The notes below the pieces were generated by a model. The model worked only from the letters and a program-made list of their open reading frames with translations, did not search any database and was not told where the DNA came from. Positions 54,209 to 64,000 of a stretch of 64,000 nt of DNA are shown one piece after another. The stretch is from NCBI RefSeq assembly GCF_020360975.1, contig NW_025408671.1:3720001-3784000 (forward strand), in the 5' to 3' direction. Origin of the DNA: Hirsutella rhossiliensis (taxonomy: Eukaryota; Ascomycota; Sordariomycetes; Hypocreales; Ophiocordycipitaceae). Both the position numbers and the translations under genes were made by a program. The first letter of the stretch is position 1. Each line of letters begins with the position of its first letter.

Positions 54209-57200
54209 CGAGTACTACCTTGGTAGATTAGAACCAGGGAGACTCAGACGGAAGGGGTTCGCCGTACCGGACGGAGTACTTTGGTCGTCTGCGGTCAAGT
54301 ATACAGTACATGCAGAAATACTTGCTTATCAGTGCGAGCCGGTTGCTGTTGCCTGGGACCAAGGTGACGCTAGCGCTCTTCCGACACCCACGGTAAGAGA
54401 TGCTTCCGCTTTCATAAGAAACTGCGATACGTGCACTAGGACAACCAAGGTGGACACTTTACATTAGGTGGAAAGTACCCACGTACCTGTATATTTCGCG
54501 CTTGTGTGTGGTGTACTGCTACATCTTCCGCCGCTTGGCAGTCAGGCGCAAAGACACCAGTGAAGAGACAAGGCGTGCGACGACCTGCTAAGAAACAGCT
54601 TGCAAATCCTGAGGATGCACGCGCAGCCCTCGACCACCAATGAACCACTGCCTGGCCTTGCAAGGGAGCTCGAAGTTCTCTTGCGAAGTACTGTACGGTA
54701 CTCCTCGTAGTAGGTAATTGTCCAAGACTGGGAAACTCCAATTGTCTACCTACCTTAGGTAGCCAACCGACGTAGCGATCGGGCCGTCCATCGACTAGGT
54801 AGCCAGTCGAGCAGCGAGGCAAACAGCTTGTATAGTTACAGAGTAGTCCTTGCGATACAAGGACGAGCAGCACTATGCCGTTCTAAGAAAAGCAGGGCGA
54901 TGCGAGCGAGAATTGGCCTCGGGCAAACAGCAACACTCTCAGCGAGTTGCCAATCAAGCTTGTACAGTGTGTGGCTCGCTGTGTGCCCTTTCATTCATTT
55001 ACGGGCATGCAGTGCCATGCACACACACAGACGAGTGCAGGGCTTAGCCTTGCCTTTGCGCGCCCCCTCTTTTGCTCTCTCCCCCTTGTTGGTGGGCTTT
55101 CATCGCACACCCAAAAGAGCGATTTGTGACCACAGCCACGTACTGATGCATGTACAGGATTCACTCTGTGCCTCCCTAATGCGCCTCTAGGCGCGAGGAC
55201 TCGCAGTAAGTACTCACATCTACCCGAGGTGAAGCTCGATAGCGCCAACAAGGGCAGGAGGAGTCAAATCATTCACCCGCTTTTGCCTGCGAACAGAACG
55301 AGTCGCCTTTCTTGTCATTCACTGTGCATTGAGGTGAGAAGAATTGCACGTGCTGCCCTGATAGTAACGGTACCTCGTTCCCGGCGGCGAATGGGTGTGT
55401 GGGTGTGTCCAGTCCTTCCCGCAACATTCCTCACACTGCTGCTTGCCGCGTGCAAGCACAAGTCGAGGCACAGTACAGGTACTGTACCTTGCCGAGCAAG
55501 GCACCCAAGCTTTCTTGGTGGACTGATAATTATTACCTGTCTTCCTGGCGAGGCTTTGCACTCAGGCCAGGTACCAATCCTACTGATTGAAGTGCCGAGT
55601 ACAAATACCAATTTGCGTGAAGGGGCGAGGAATCGAGCATGCCCTCTTGCTGTTGTGCAAGTACTTTGACGCATCTGCCCAGAGTGAAACTCATCCTGGT
55701 TCTCCTACCCCATCGCTAGGCATGTATTCGAGACAAGCGGTCCGCTCATGCTTGTTCCGCCCCCCGAGAAGCAGAGACAGTGGTGCCCTTTGGCAGTCGT
55801 AAGGCCACCCCTAAGTAGCTGGACCCACAGCCCCCGCCTTTGTCAGCAGCTACTTATAACCTAACGCAAAGAGCCAAAAACTCACAACAAAACGGAAGAG
55901 CTACGATAGGCTGCTTGTACTACCTCTGCTATCGATACATCCTTTTTGGTGAGATGGTCGGCCACAATCTTGTACCATTTGCAGATTGAGTCTGATTCGT
56001 TGGTATCCTTACGAGTGACCTGAGGGTGGCCTTATGACAGCCAAAGGGATGAGGCGCTCTGCTCGCTTGTGTTGCTGCTCCCCGGGAGGTGATTAGGCAA
56101 GGCACAAATCTCTTTTCCAGTGAATTCTGGAAGTCACTTGCCTTGCTTGGGCAGCTTTGCTCAAGTAGAAAGCCGGTGGATGAAACGGACGTGAGTCGTT
56201 GCGCGCTTGCTGGCTGCGCCGTGCTTGAAAATTGAGGCTCTTGGTGCGTCTACCTACCTACTACGACTGGCGAGCGCGTGGCGGCCTGTCAATGAAGACA
56301 GGCGGAGGAGCCGGAGGCTCATGAGCGCCGCGGCACTTGGCAGTCGGCTGTAAAAGTACATGACGACGCGCACATCTTGAGTACAGTACAAAGTAGAGCG
56401 ACCAGGCAGTCGTTCTGTCCCACATGGCTTCATGCCGAGACGCTTTGATGGTACCAACACACGGTGCCGTGGTACGTGACCTCAACGCCCCGCTGTGCCG
56501 CTGCTATTGTGCTCTGCACAGCATCTACGGTACCTCCTGGATCAGACCCTACCACTAGTAGGCGCACTTGACAAAACCTTTTGGCTCGCCGTACGTTGAT
56601 ATGAAGCATAGGCTAGCACGCTGACACACTATTCCTCGATAAAGCGGTCGGGTGGCAGGCGCATGCAGTTTGCGCCTGCGAGGGCCCAGTGCCAGTGCGG
56701 CTTTTGTTGGAGGTGAGGACCAATGCCTATGCCCCTCCACGAGGCGGAGCCCCAAACTGGCCCGTCTCAGTGCAGCAGCGGCATCTCTGGGTACCTACCC
56801 GAGTACCGGATGTCTGTCCCCTACGACTCCAGGAGGGCAGGTGCCTCCGAGATGGGTGTGCAGGTGTGCAAACGAGACTTGCATACAGTGCGGATCCAGC
56901 TGCTTGACTCATAGGATATTGGGCTTGTACTCTACTTAAGCAGGACCTCAAGTGGGGAGCGCGTACCTATACAGTGCCGAGCAACAACACGTCTCGCGCC
57001 ACGCTGCAGCAGAGGAAACCGCGCAGGGCGGACTGGTAGCGTCGCAGTCCCCTCCTTCCAGGCCAGCAAACACGGATCGTTTTCCACTCACTGGCCTTCT
57101 ACGCATACAGGGGGGAGAGGCTCGGGCAAACGGAAGGGAGAGGGAGAGGCTCTCGAGGGAAACAAGGAGCGAGAAAGGAGCGGGCGGATACACGGGATGT

Positions 57201-58126
57201 ACACAGGGCTCAGCTTCTACACTACACGACCTGTTCCTTCTGCCTATTTTATGAGGGAGGATTGAAGAAGCGGCGGGAAGAAAAGAGAGGGAGGGGGAAA
57301 GAGAGGGAGACAGGTGCGGGGAGCGCATTACTTCCTACCGCACGCCTTGCCTCACTGTTTTACTTACTGTGCTGTGTGCGCCGACTTCCTCGAGTACCCG
57401 GTACCTGGGCGGGCACGGTGAATACACAGAAGAAGCAGGTACCGACAGGAGGAAGCCTTGTCCGCCGTCGTCCGTAAACACAGCTCGGTCATACACAAAA
57501 TATTCGATCCGGCCGGCAGGGTACAAGAGGCAGCCAAAGTGGCCCTCCTAGTACCTCAGCACCATGGGTATGGGACTGAGGCATGGCAACGAGGTACGCA
57601 GCCCAGCACCCCCTCAATGCGTACCGGCATGTACTGTGGCGCGCGGCAGCAGGCAAGAGCTACCAGCAGCGCCCGCCCAGCAGCAGCGCTCTCCCGAGCC
57701 AGTGCTGGTAGCTGGCTAGGGCGAGGGTACCTGCTTCGCCTGCGTCTTTCCCCCTGCGGCCGGGTACCTCGCCGAAGTGTGTGCGCTCGAGGTGTGGTGG
57801 TAGCTGGGGGGCGCCTTGTACAGTACGGCAGCGAGCACGGTGTCGAGGTACCTTGGCTGGGGCGGTGGCCGGCCGCGTTCCTCCACCCACCCACGCACCC
57901 GCGCACACACACGCACACACACAGTCAGTCAGTCGCTCACACGCACGCGCACCCGCTTTCGCGCCCGCAATCAGTCGCCATAGTAAAAAGGCTGCTTGGC
58001 CCTCCCCCCATACTGCGCTCCCCCCTCTCTCTCTTCTCCCATACAAAATCTCCCTCCCAAATCCTCCCCTACAAAATCGTCACCCAGACAGAGTCCACTC
58101 CGCAACACAACGCACACGCGCCTCAG

Positions 58127-58770
58127 GTGAGTACCTTATTTTTCGCTCTGCATCGCCGCAAATCCAAAGTCACCCGCTTCCCTTGGCCTTGCGCCCATCT
58201 CGAGTGTACGCCTGGCATTGCACTCTCTGTAGCCCTCGTGGCTCCGGCCCTTTTTTCCTGTCGCCTCTGCCGGGGAGCCTTTTCTGTCATCCAGAACCCT
58301 ACGCGTCGTGCATCGTGGTGCACTCACTTGACCACCCGGTGGCTGCTCGTCCTTGTTCCCCCAAACGGCTTTCCTCACCCGTTTCTGCCATCATCATCGC
58401 GCTGACCAGCTTTCGCGACGTCACAGACGACAGCATCCGCATCGCCGTCGCCTGGTTGAAAGATCACGTCGAGGTATGTGACAAGTACTCAGCACCATTT
58501 TCCTCCTTCATCTTGGGCACCCGGGGCTTCGCGCGGGCCCAATTGCCTTTGCGCCTCAAACCTACCCTCTCATGACGGCCTGCCACTTAGACGCCAGGCT
58601 TGTCGTTCACCTTGAAAGCCCCCGCGTCTTCACTCTGCAGCACGCGCCTCATCCCTGGCGCGTCGCCCAGCCGCCACCACACGTCTTCCCAGCTCTCCGC
58701 CTCAGACACGACATGCACCACACCACTCACGCTACCACCTCTGTGCCCCAAAGACTAACGCTCATCGCAG
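58127..58770 (+). other. Candidate 5'-leader intron region of NHP6
   Basis: A strong donor (CCTCAG/GTGAGTACC at 58127) follows the C/T-rich promoter, and a strong acceptor with branch site (GACTAACGCTCATCGCAG) ends at 58770, 47 bases before the NHP6 start codon. A second donor (GTCGAG/GTATGTGACA at 58474) lies inside, so a middle exon may be included or skipped. Leader introns of this kind are common in highly expressed fungal genes. RNA reads spanning these sites would settle it. Confidence 0.45.
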
Positions 58771-58817
58771 TCAACCCATTTTCGTTACCTCCACACAAAA
58801 ACCACCACACATTCAAA

Positions 58818-59273
58818 ATGCCTAAGACCGCAGCTCCCAAGCGCAATGGCAAGAAGCGTGCCAAGAAGGGTAAGTCGACTTGATGACCTGCTTTGACACG
58901 GCTGCGCGTCTCGGGGACCCCATGCTGCGGCATCTTGAGCCATTCGCTCGAGTTCATGCAACTGACCGCCCTGCAGACCCCAACGCCCCCAAGCGTGGTC
59001 TCTCCGCCTACATGTTCTTCGCCAACGAGCAACGCGAGAACGTGCGTGAGGAAAACCCCGGCATCTCCTTTGGCCAGGTCGGCAAGCTCCTGGGTGAGCG
59101 ATGGAAGGCCCTCAACGACAAGCAGCGCGCGCCCTACGAGGCCAAGGCCGCTGCCGACAAGAAGCGATATGAGGACGAGAAGCAAGCTTACAACGTAGGC
59201 ACGCCCGGCGCTGCTCACTGAGAATGCAACGGCTGGCTAACGGGCTCGATAGGCTGAAGAAGAGTCATCGTAG
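58818..59273 (+). CDS. NHP6: HMG-box chromatin protein Nhp6
   Basis: Small non-sequence-specific DNA-bending protein that assists FACT and transcription by RNA polymerases II and III. Three exons, 58818-58869, 58977-59194 and 59253-59273, encode 96 residues. A basic N-terminal arm ([17 protein letters not shown]) precedes one HMG box starting [20 protein letters not shown] and continuing through [18 protein letters not shown] and [18 protein letters not shown]. The last exon encodes only AEEESS, giving the short acidic tail. Length, arm and single box match the family exactly. All junctions are in frame and carry good branch sites. Confidence 0.96.
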
Positions 59274-60914
59274 GCTGGCGCTTGACCTCGGGTCGTCTTT
59301 TCCTTTTCTTTCGGGTGTCCCCTTGTATTTTGGGCCGGGTGGTGTTGTATGACTGCGGGACGGGGCGCGCGCTTTTGCTTTTTAGGTGCCGGAAATGAAT
59401 GGAACTGGGTCTCAATGGTTTCGCGATCTGGATGGCGGCCGACTGAGCTGCAGGCCATCCCCTATTGCTCATGCTCGTGAGCACCTCCATCACGGTCATG
59501 CTAACGCCACGAGACATGAATGCGAGCACACTGTACAACTTCTAGAAGCTTCGTGCTCATACTTTTTGTCGCCGTATCTGCTCGTGCTTGACGCTGGTGA
59601 AGTTGTCGACGAGCATTGTGAAGTGGTGCATGACTGGAAAAGTTCCAAGTCGAAACCACGTCTGACTGTCCAACCAGGGGCTTCGCTGGCCTTTTTGTAT
59701 CTGGCGGAGCAGCAGCCAGCAGGTGACGAGGCATGTGACGCCCGAGGCCGTGCAAAGTGAACCAAGAAGAAGTAGCTTGTACCGCCGCCCGCCTGATATT
59801 CCGACCGCACTCCCCGCTGAGACCATGAACCGTCGCCAAAGACCAATGAGATTCCCTGCGAACACCGAGTTCTGTCTGTCACCGACATGGCCCTTGGCCG
59901 CCGCCTCTGCCGCAGCGTGCAAACGCGGTGCCCTGGTCGCCTTCGAGGCACCCAATCAGAGCCGCTTCCCGGACACCAGTCCTCGGAGCCTACTGCCCAT
60001 CCTGTCCAGGCATGGGACGGCGGAGACGAGGGCCACAGTTTGAACGGCCCATGCCCGGACTGAACAACCATGATCGTTGCTGTTGCAGCATCAGATGCAT
60101 CATGCAAGTCCCCAGTCGGCTCTCACCAGCTTGCCCACACCCCCCCAACCCCCATGCATCAGCCGCTCGGGTGCCCAGCCAAGGCGACAGACGCTTGCTA
60201 TCGTGGCAGTCTGTGACAAGCTCCTGCCGCCGCCTGGCCCGGGATGGGATGCGCAGATGGTACGGGAGAGCAGACCAGTTGGGCTGCCACGAGACATGGT
60301 CGGCTCCATCTCGACGGCCAGCCTTTGATTAGCAGCATCTTGCGGTCTTGCATTGCACAATGCAACTCTCATCATTCCTGACTGCACGCGATACTCTGTG
60401 GACACGCCCGAGGCCAGAGGCAGCTGGCACAGTCGCCCTCACACAAACTGGCTGTCATGCGCCTTTGTGCTCGTCAAATAATTATACGGAATCTGCGCTG
60501 TCGGCGAACGCCGCCTGCAGTTGGCTCCGGACCCTTCTCAAGCAGAGCCGCTGCAGACTTTAGTCTCGCGTCCCCCCCCGCCCTTCGTTGCCGTCGTTGG
60601 CCCATCTCACTCATCACCTCGAGGAGACCAGGCGACCATCCTCAACCATGCCGCTTCGTTCCTTTCCCAGAAAAGCTTGTCCGAATTTTGATATAACCTC
60701 GACAATTGACTGCATTGAAAGCTGTGGACAGGTCACGGCCACCCCGGGCCGTCTCAATCATTGCGCCGCATAGGCGCCGCGGGACCTGCTGGACAGGGGA
60801 CCATGGGCGCGCAACAGATCCGTCATCCATTGAGCAGTTGTTGCCGGGCCGGACCCCTTGAGGACGCAGGTCTGGGCTGAGCTGGGTGCTGTGCAGCCCC
60901 GTGTACGTAACGCC
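59274..60914. other. 1.6-kb gap between NHP6 and the ten-exon gene
   Basis: Holds the NHP6 3' flank and the upstream region of the next gene. On the minus strand, 59826-59557 encodes an 89-residue open frame with one membrane-like segment (YKLLLLGSLCTASGVTCLV) that I could not extend into a convincing gene. Nothing else is supported. Confidence 0.4.
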
Positions 60915-62973
60915 ATGGACATGCACCTGCTTCGGGGCTGCTGCCTCGAGGCAGAGAGATCTGACTTCGTCTCGTGCCTGCTCGAGGGGTTGTGTCTTGC
61001 TCTCAACGACACCAGCGACCCTCATTTGAAAACAGTCATTGAGGAGGTCAGAGCCGGCAGCCGGATCCTCCGCGAGCTGGCAGACCTTTCCCAGATACAC
61101 CAAGACCGTGTTCCGCTGATACTAGAACCTCTCAACATTGTCCTGCCATGTCTCTCACGGTCTCTGAGGGACATTGCTGCATACTACGGCGACCGGACGC
61201 GGCCAAGGGCCAGCCGATGGCGGAACATGTATCACAAGATGACCAACGAGGCGGGAGGTCTCCCCTTGCCTGGGCGGTTCATCGTTTACAACCAACATCT
61301 GAGCTTAGTGCGGGCCTTGTTGATTCGGTAGCTGTCTCTCCCGTTGTGACTCAGTCATGGCTCTGACGTGCGAGGTCTAGGTCGCCGAATTTCGACCTGA
61401 ACATGATGGAGAAGCTTCGTCTTCAGATCATGCAGCTTCGTGAAGCAAGAAGCATACGTGAGCCAACGGGACCCCTCGTGCTCGACAACAGACCATGCTG
61501 ACTGCAGGTGGATCGCGAAGCGCCGCCTTCGATACAAGCTGGACCTCTTGTCCGCTACAACACATTGCCACTTTATGACGTGGACCCCGTACGTTTCTAA
61601 GCCAACCTTGGCCTCGCGTGTTCCTCACAAGATGACGCAGACATCACACTGGGCAGAGCACATCTTCTCTCTCCCCTTGCCGTCTCGGACTGCTCTCGAG
61701 CGTCGATGTCTGTACGTTCCCGATGCGACCTGCCGCAGAGTGGCGCGGGGCTGATTTGCACTCGCAGGTCCAAGTCTTTGGGTCCCCATCGTCCCTGGGG
61801 TCATCTCGACATCCCAATACACTGCAAGACCCTGTTCCGAAGGTATAGCCAGCTCCCCGGCACAGGTTTCTATGAATCATCCCCTGACAATGGCAGATCG
61901 TTCAATGACGATGGGATATCTTTGACTGTATACCTGAGCGGGAGGGATAACTCGCCCTACTTGTCGTTGAGAATCCTTGAAAATGGAAACCCCTGGTTCT
62001 CAGTGCGCGGTGCCCATGAGCTCTGCGTCAAGCGGAGGGAAAGCTCTCTACAGTTCAAGCGATGGAGCCGCACAGAAGGCCACTCGAAAGTTTGGGCCGT
62101 TCTCTGTTTCATGACATGGGAAGGTAAGTCGTCGTGTTTCCCAGTGGGGACTCTTTGGATGGCCTGCTTCGACTTGCGGACGGGCCGTGAGGAGCTGGAC
62201 TCTGCTCAAGGGGACCATGGCTGATACGCCTCTGGCCAGATCTCGTACTCATGCACTCTACGTTTATCTCTTTGAAGGCCCGCAACCGCCTGACTATCAG
62301 TCTCAGTCCTGAAGAATACGAGCTTTGGGGCGAGGAAGCACTCTTCCAGGCGTAAGTTGTCCGCGAGTGACAACCCTCCCAGGAACATCTCGCTGACCCG
62401 TGTCATTGGAAGGTGCATCGACGATGACGGCTTTAACCATTGTCTCATGGTGTTCCGGGACCGCCCAACTGGGGGCCTCCGCCTCCACGCTGCTGTTTGG
62501 GACGGGGAGCTGCACGGCTGCCCCGTCTGGACCGCCTTTGGTTTGTCCCCCTTTCCCGGAGCGATGGCGAAGTCCTCCCCGGCCAACACGGCACAGGAGA
62601 ATTCTGACTCTTGGCAACAAAAGTAACGCATCAGTCTGCCTCGCCCACCTGGCTCAAGCGCATCTCGCGCCACAGGGTCTGCCTGGCCGACGTGCAGCTC
62701 TACGTTTTCTGTCATCAGTACCGGCAGCAGAATCAGCGCCGAGGGCCTGCTGGGGCCTTTGAGATTAGGTTCTTCAGCGACGAAGGTGAGCGAGATCTTG
62801 GACGCTGCTGATGTTCTCAACCTCTGGTTATAGTTTGTCTTGTTTCTTGGCGTCTTCCTGTGTAGCTCTTGCCTCTTATATGTGTCTCGACTTGGAGCTG
62901 ACTGGCCGGTGTAGATGCTCGCCGCTTCGTACATGTCTTTTACTTATTCGCGTCGGCTGCAGTGGCGGCGTAG
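60915..62973 (+). CDS. Ten-exon gene of unknown function
   Basis: I do not recognise a named domain, though the sequence resembles uncharacterised proteins common in sordariomycetes. My model has exons 60915-61327, 61381-61457, 61521-61588, 61632-61711, 61768-61842, 61897-62123, 62240-62351, 62413-62540, 62624-62785 and 62915-62973, for 466 residues. Part one is helical (LEGLCLALNDTSDPHLKTVI; PLNIVLPCLSRSLRDIAAYY; SPNFDLNMMEKLRLQIM). Part two looks like beta-rich repeats with Trp/Phe anchors (SHWAEHIFSLPLPSRTAL; GISLTVYLSGRDNSPYLSL; LRLHAAVWDGELHGCPVW; LADVQLYVFCHQYRQQNQRR). Nine junctions all keep frame, which is strong evidence of a real gene. The intron at 61589-61631 is only 43 bases. An additional 5' exon is possible, since the first ATG is not distinctive. 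Confidence 0.7.
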
Positions 62974-63345
62974 GCGGGCGGTGTGAATGTGAGCGCGTGA
63001 TGTGCCCTGATGAATCGTGCATCGGCCCCGTCCAAGGGCTCAGCGCAGACTTCATCTCTCACACATGTCATACGGATTGGACCACGTCGAAACAGGGTCT
63101 GCAAGGTAGAATGTCCATGACCTGATTGCTCGAGCGTTGAAATCGTGATTTGAAAGCGAGTCCTCCATTCATTTCAGGCGCGTGGTGTAATTTTCTCGTT
63201 ATTCGTTTACGAGGCATTACAAAGAGTATTGACACGACGTCAGGGCGGCGATGATGCTTGCGCTGAGGTCAAGATGATGAATGCGTGAATGTCCACCTCC
63301 TTCCTTTCCACGCTCCCTCCCCTCCCTGCTGGGCCACGCGACCAC
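62974..63345. other. Convergent 3' flanks of the ten-exon gene and phosphoglucomutase
   Basis: 372 bases between convergent stop codons. Nothing recognised. Confidence 0.4.
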
Positions 63346-64000
63346 TCAGGTCCTGACGTCGGGCTCGTCGCGGCCAACGTGCTGCTTGAACTTGAGCAGT
63401 TCCGTGGCGAACTTGACCTCTGCCTTGAGGAAGTCTTGGGCGTCCATGTCGTACGTCGACGGGTCGCTGCTGTGCTGCTCAATGTAGAGCCGGATGGTGG
63501 CGCCAGAGGAGCCGGTGCCGGAGAGGCGGACGACGACGCGGCTGCCGGAGGAGAAGCAGGCGTAGAGGCCCTGGTTAGAGGCGACGGAGCCATCGAGGTC
63601 CGTGTAGGAAAAGTTGCCCGCCCTGGTGACGGTGCGCTCTGAATTCTCGTTAGTTGCTTCAGTCGTCGTTCTGGTGCGACAACCGACACAGAACAGGCAT
63701 CATGCAGGGGCAGTACCTCCAATCTTGCTGCCGACAAAGCCCGGGTCGGCGACTAGGTTCTTGAGCTCTCCAACCACCTTGTTGGCGCCATCCGAGTCGA
63801 CGTCCTCGTAGTCGTAGCGGGTGAAAAAGGTGCGGCCGTACTGGGTCCAAAAGTCCTTTTGGATCTGCTTAATCGAGGGCGCCACGCCGGGGTTCTGGAC
63901 GCCAAGCGCGGCGATGATGTTGAGCCAGGCGACAATGGCCCAGAGGCCGTCCTTTTCGCGGATGTGGTCGCTGCCGGTGCCGAAGCTCTCCTCGCCGCAG
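63346..64000 (-). CDS. PGM2: Phosphoglucomutase, C-terminal part (5' end outside window)
   Basis: Interconverts glucose 1-phosphate and glucose 6-phosphate, linking glycolysis to UDP-glucose, glycogen and wall synthesis. Two exons are visible, from the edge to 63717 and 63638-63346. The sugar-specificity loop is [18 protein letters not shown], and the C-terminal phosphate-binding loop is [18 protein letters not shown]. Also typical are [19 protein letters not shown] and the ending [15 protein letters not shown]. The catalytic phosphoserine and metal-binding loops belong to the N-terminal half, which lies beyond base 64000. The junction (SKIGG to [10 protein letters not shown]) is in frame. 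The yeast paralogue name PGM2 is used only for the enzyme; which paralogue it corresponds to is not decided. Confidence 0.95.

Larger units (their letters stand above)
53800..58817. other. 5-kb gene-free region upstream of NHP6
   Basis: No supported gene on either strand. The sequence is less GC-rich than coding DNA and carries many GTACCT/AGGTAC hexamers, including CTAGGTACCTAGGTACCT at 54191-54208. It also carries a poly-purine tract at about 57254-57316 and, close to NHP6, C-rich and CA-rich stretches (57888-57960; 57998-58070) typical of a strong fungal promoter. I see no transposase, reverse transcriptase, tRNA or centromere-like AT block. Confidence 0.45.

Noticed and set aside
53800..58100. 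A decayed transposon or RIP-mutated block
   Set aside because: No strong AT bias, no remnant of transposase or reverse transcriptase and no long terminal repeats that I can see.
57458..58575. Long overlapping open frames in the NHP6 promoter
   Set aside because: They run through C-rich and CA-repeat promoter DNA and translate to Pro/His/Ser repeats; the splice signals fit a non-coding leader better.

Overview
The window is nuclear DNA of a filamentous ascomycete, most likely a sordariomycete of the Hypocreales type. The evidence is GC-rich coding sequence, short introns (mostly 43-130 bases) with GT-AG ends and CTAAC/CTGAC-like branch sites, genes on both strands without operons, and typical fungal families (Atg11, Src1/Heh, CorA/Alr, Zn2Cys6 factors, GT31). 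I found 24 protein genes, two of them cut by the window edges. I saw no tRNA, rRNA, transposon or CRISPR array. The order-level placement is inference.

Layout. 0-12 kb: nucleoporin Nup159 (partial), proteasome beta-2 subunit Pup1, a SEL1-repeat protein, the ER-Golgi receptor Erv46 and the 3'-end processing factor Rna15. 12-26 kb: a CorA-type Mg2+ transporter, Noc4, then ATP synthase subunit 4, Src1, Coq6 and the 49 kDa complex I subunit, so three inner-mitochondrial-membrane genes lie within 7.4 kb. 26-35 kb: a small unknown nuclear-type protein, a vacuolar iron transporter (Ccc1 family), a secreted acid phosphatase and a membrane-anchored multicopper oxidase. 35-53 kb: a Zn2Cys6 regulator with a 3-kb upstream region, a GT31 glycosyltransferase, a membrane-anchored Ubp16-like deubiquitinase, an F-box-like protein, Atg11 and CENP-H. 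53.8-58.8 kb is a 5-kb gene-free stretch leading into the HMG-box protein Nhp6. The window closes with a ten-exon gene of unknown function and the C-terminal part of phosphoglucomutase.

Most genes are housekeeping. The most interesting signal is regulatory. The region upstream of the Ccc1-family gene has two CCAAT boxes, and the divergent acid phosphatase/multicopper oxidase promoter has one, each followed at exactly 12 bases by an RWT triplet. That is the spacing described for joint binding by the CCAAT-binding complex and the iron regulator HapX. One of these elements abuts a GATA-type site. Together they suggest an iron-responsive neighbourhood from 28 to 35 kb. Other points are a probable GC-AG intron in the CENP-H gene, two in-frame acceptors in SRC1, a perfect 12-bp minisatellite 3' of NOC4, and a GTACCT/AGGTAC-rich intergenic region.
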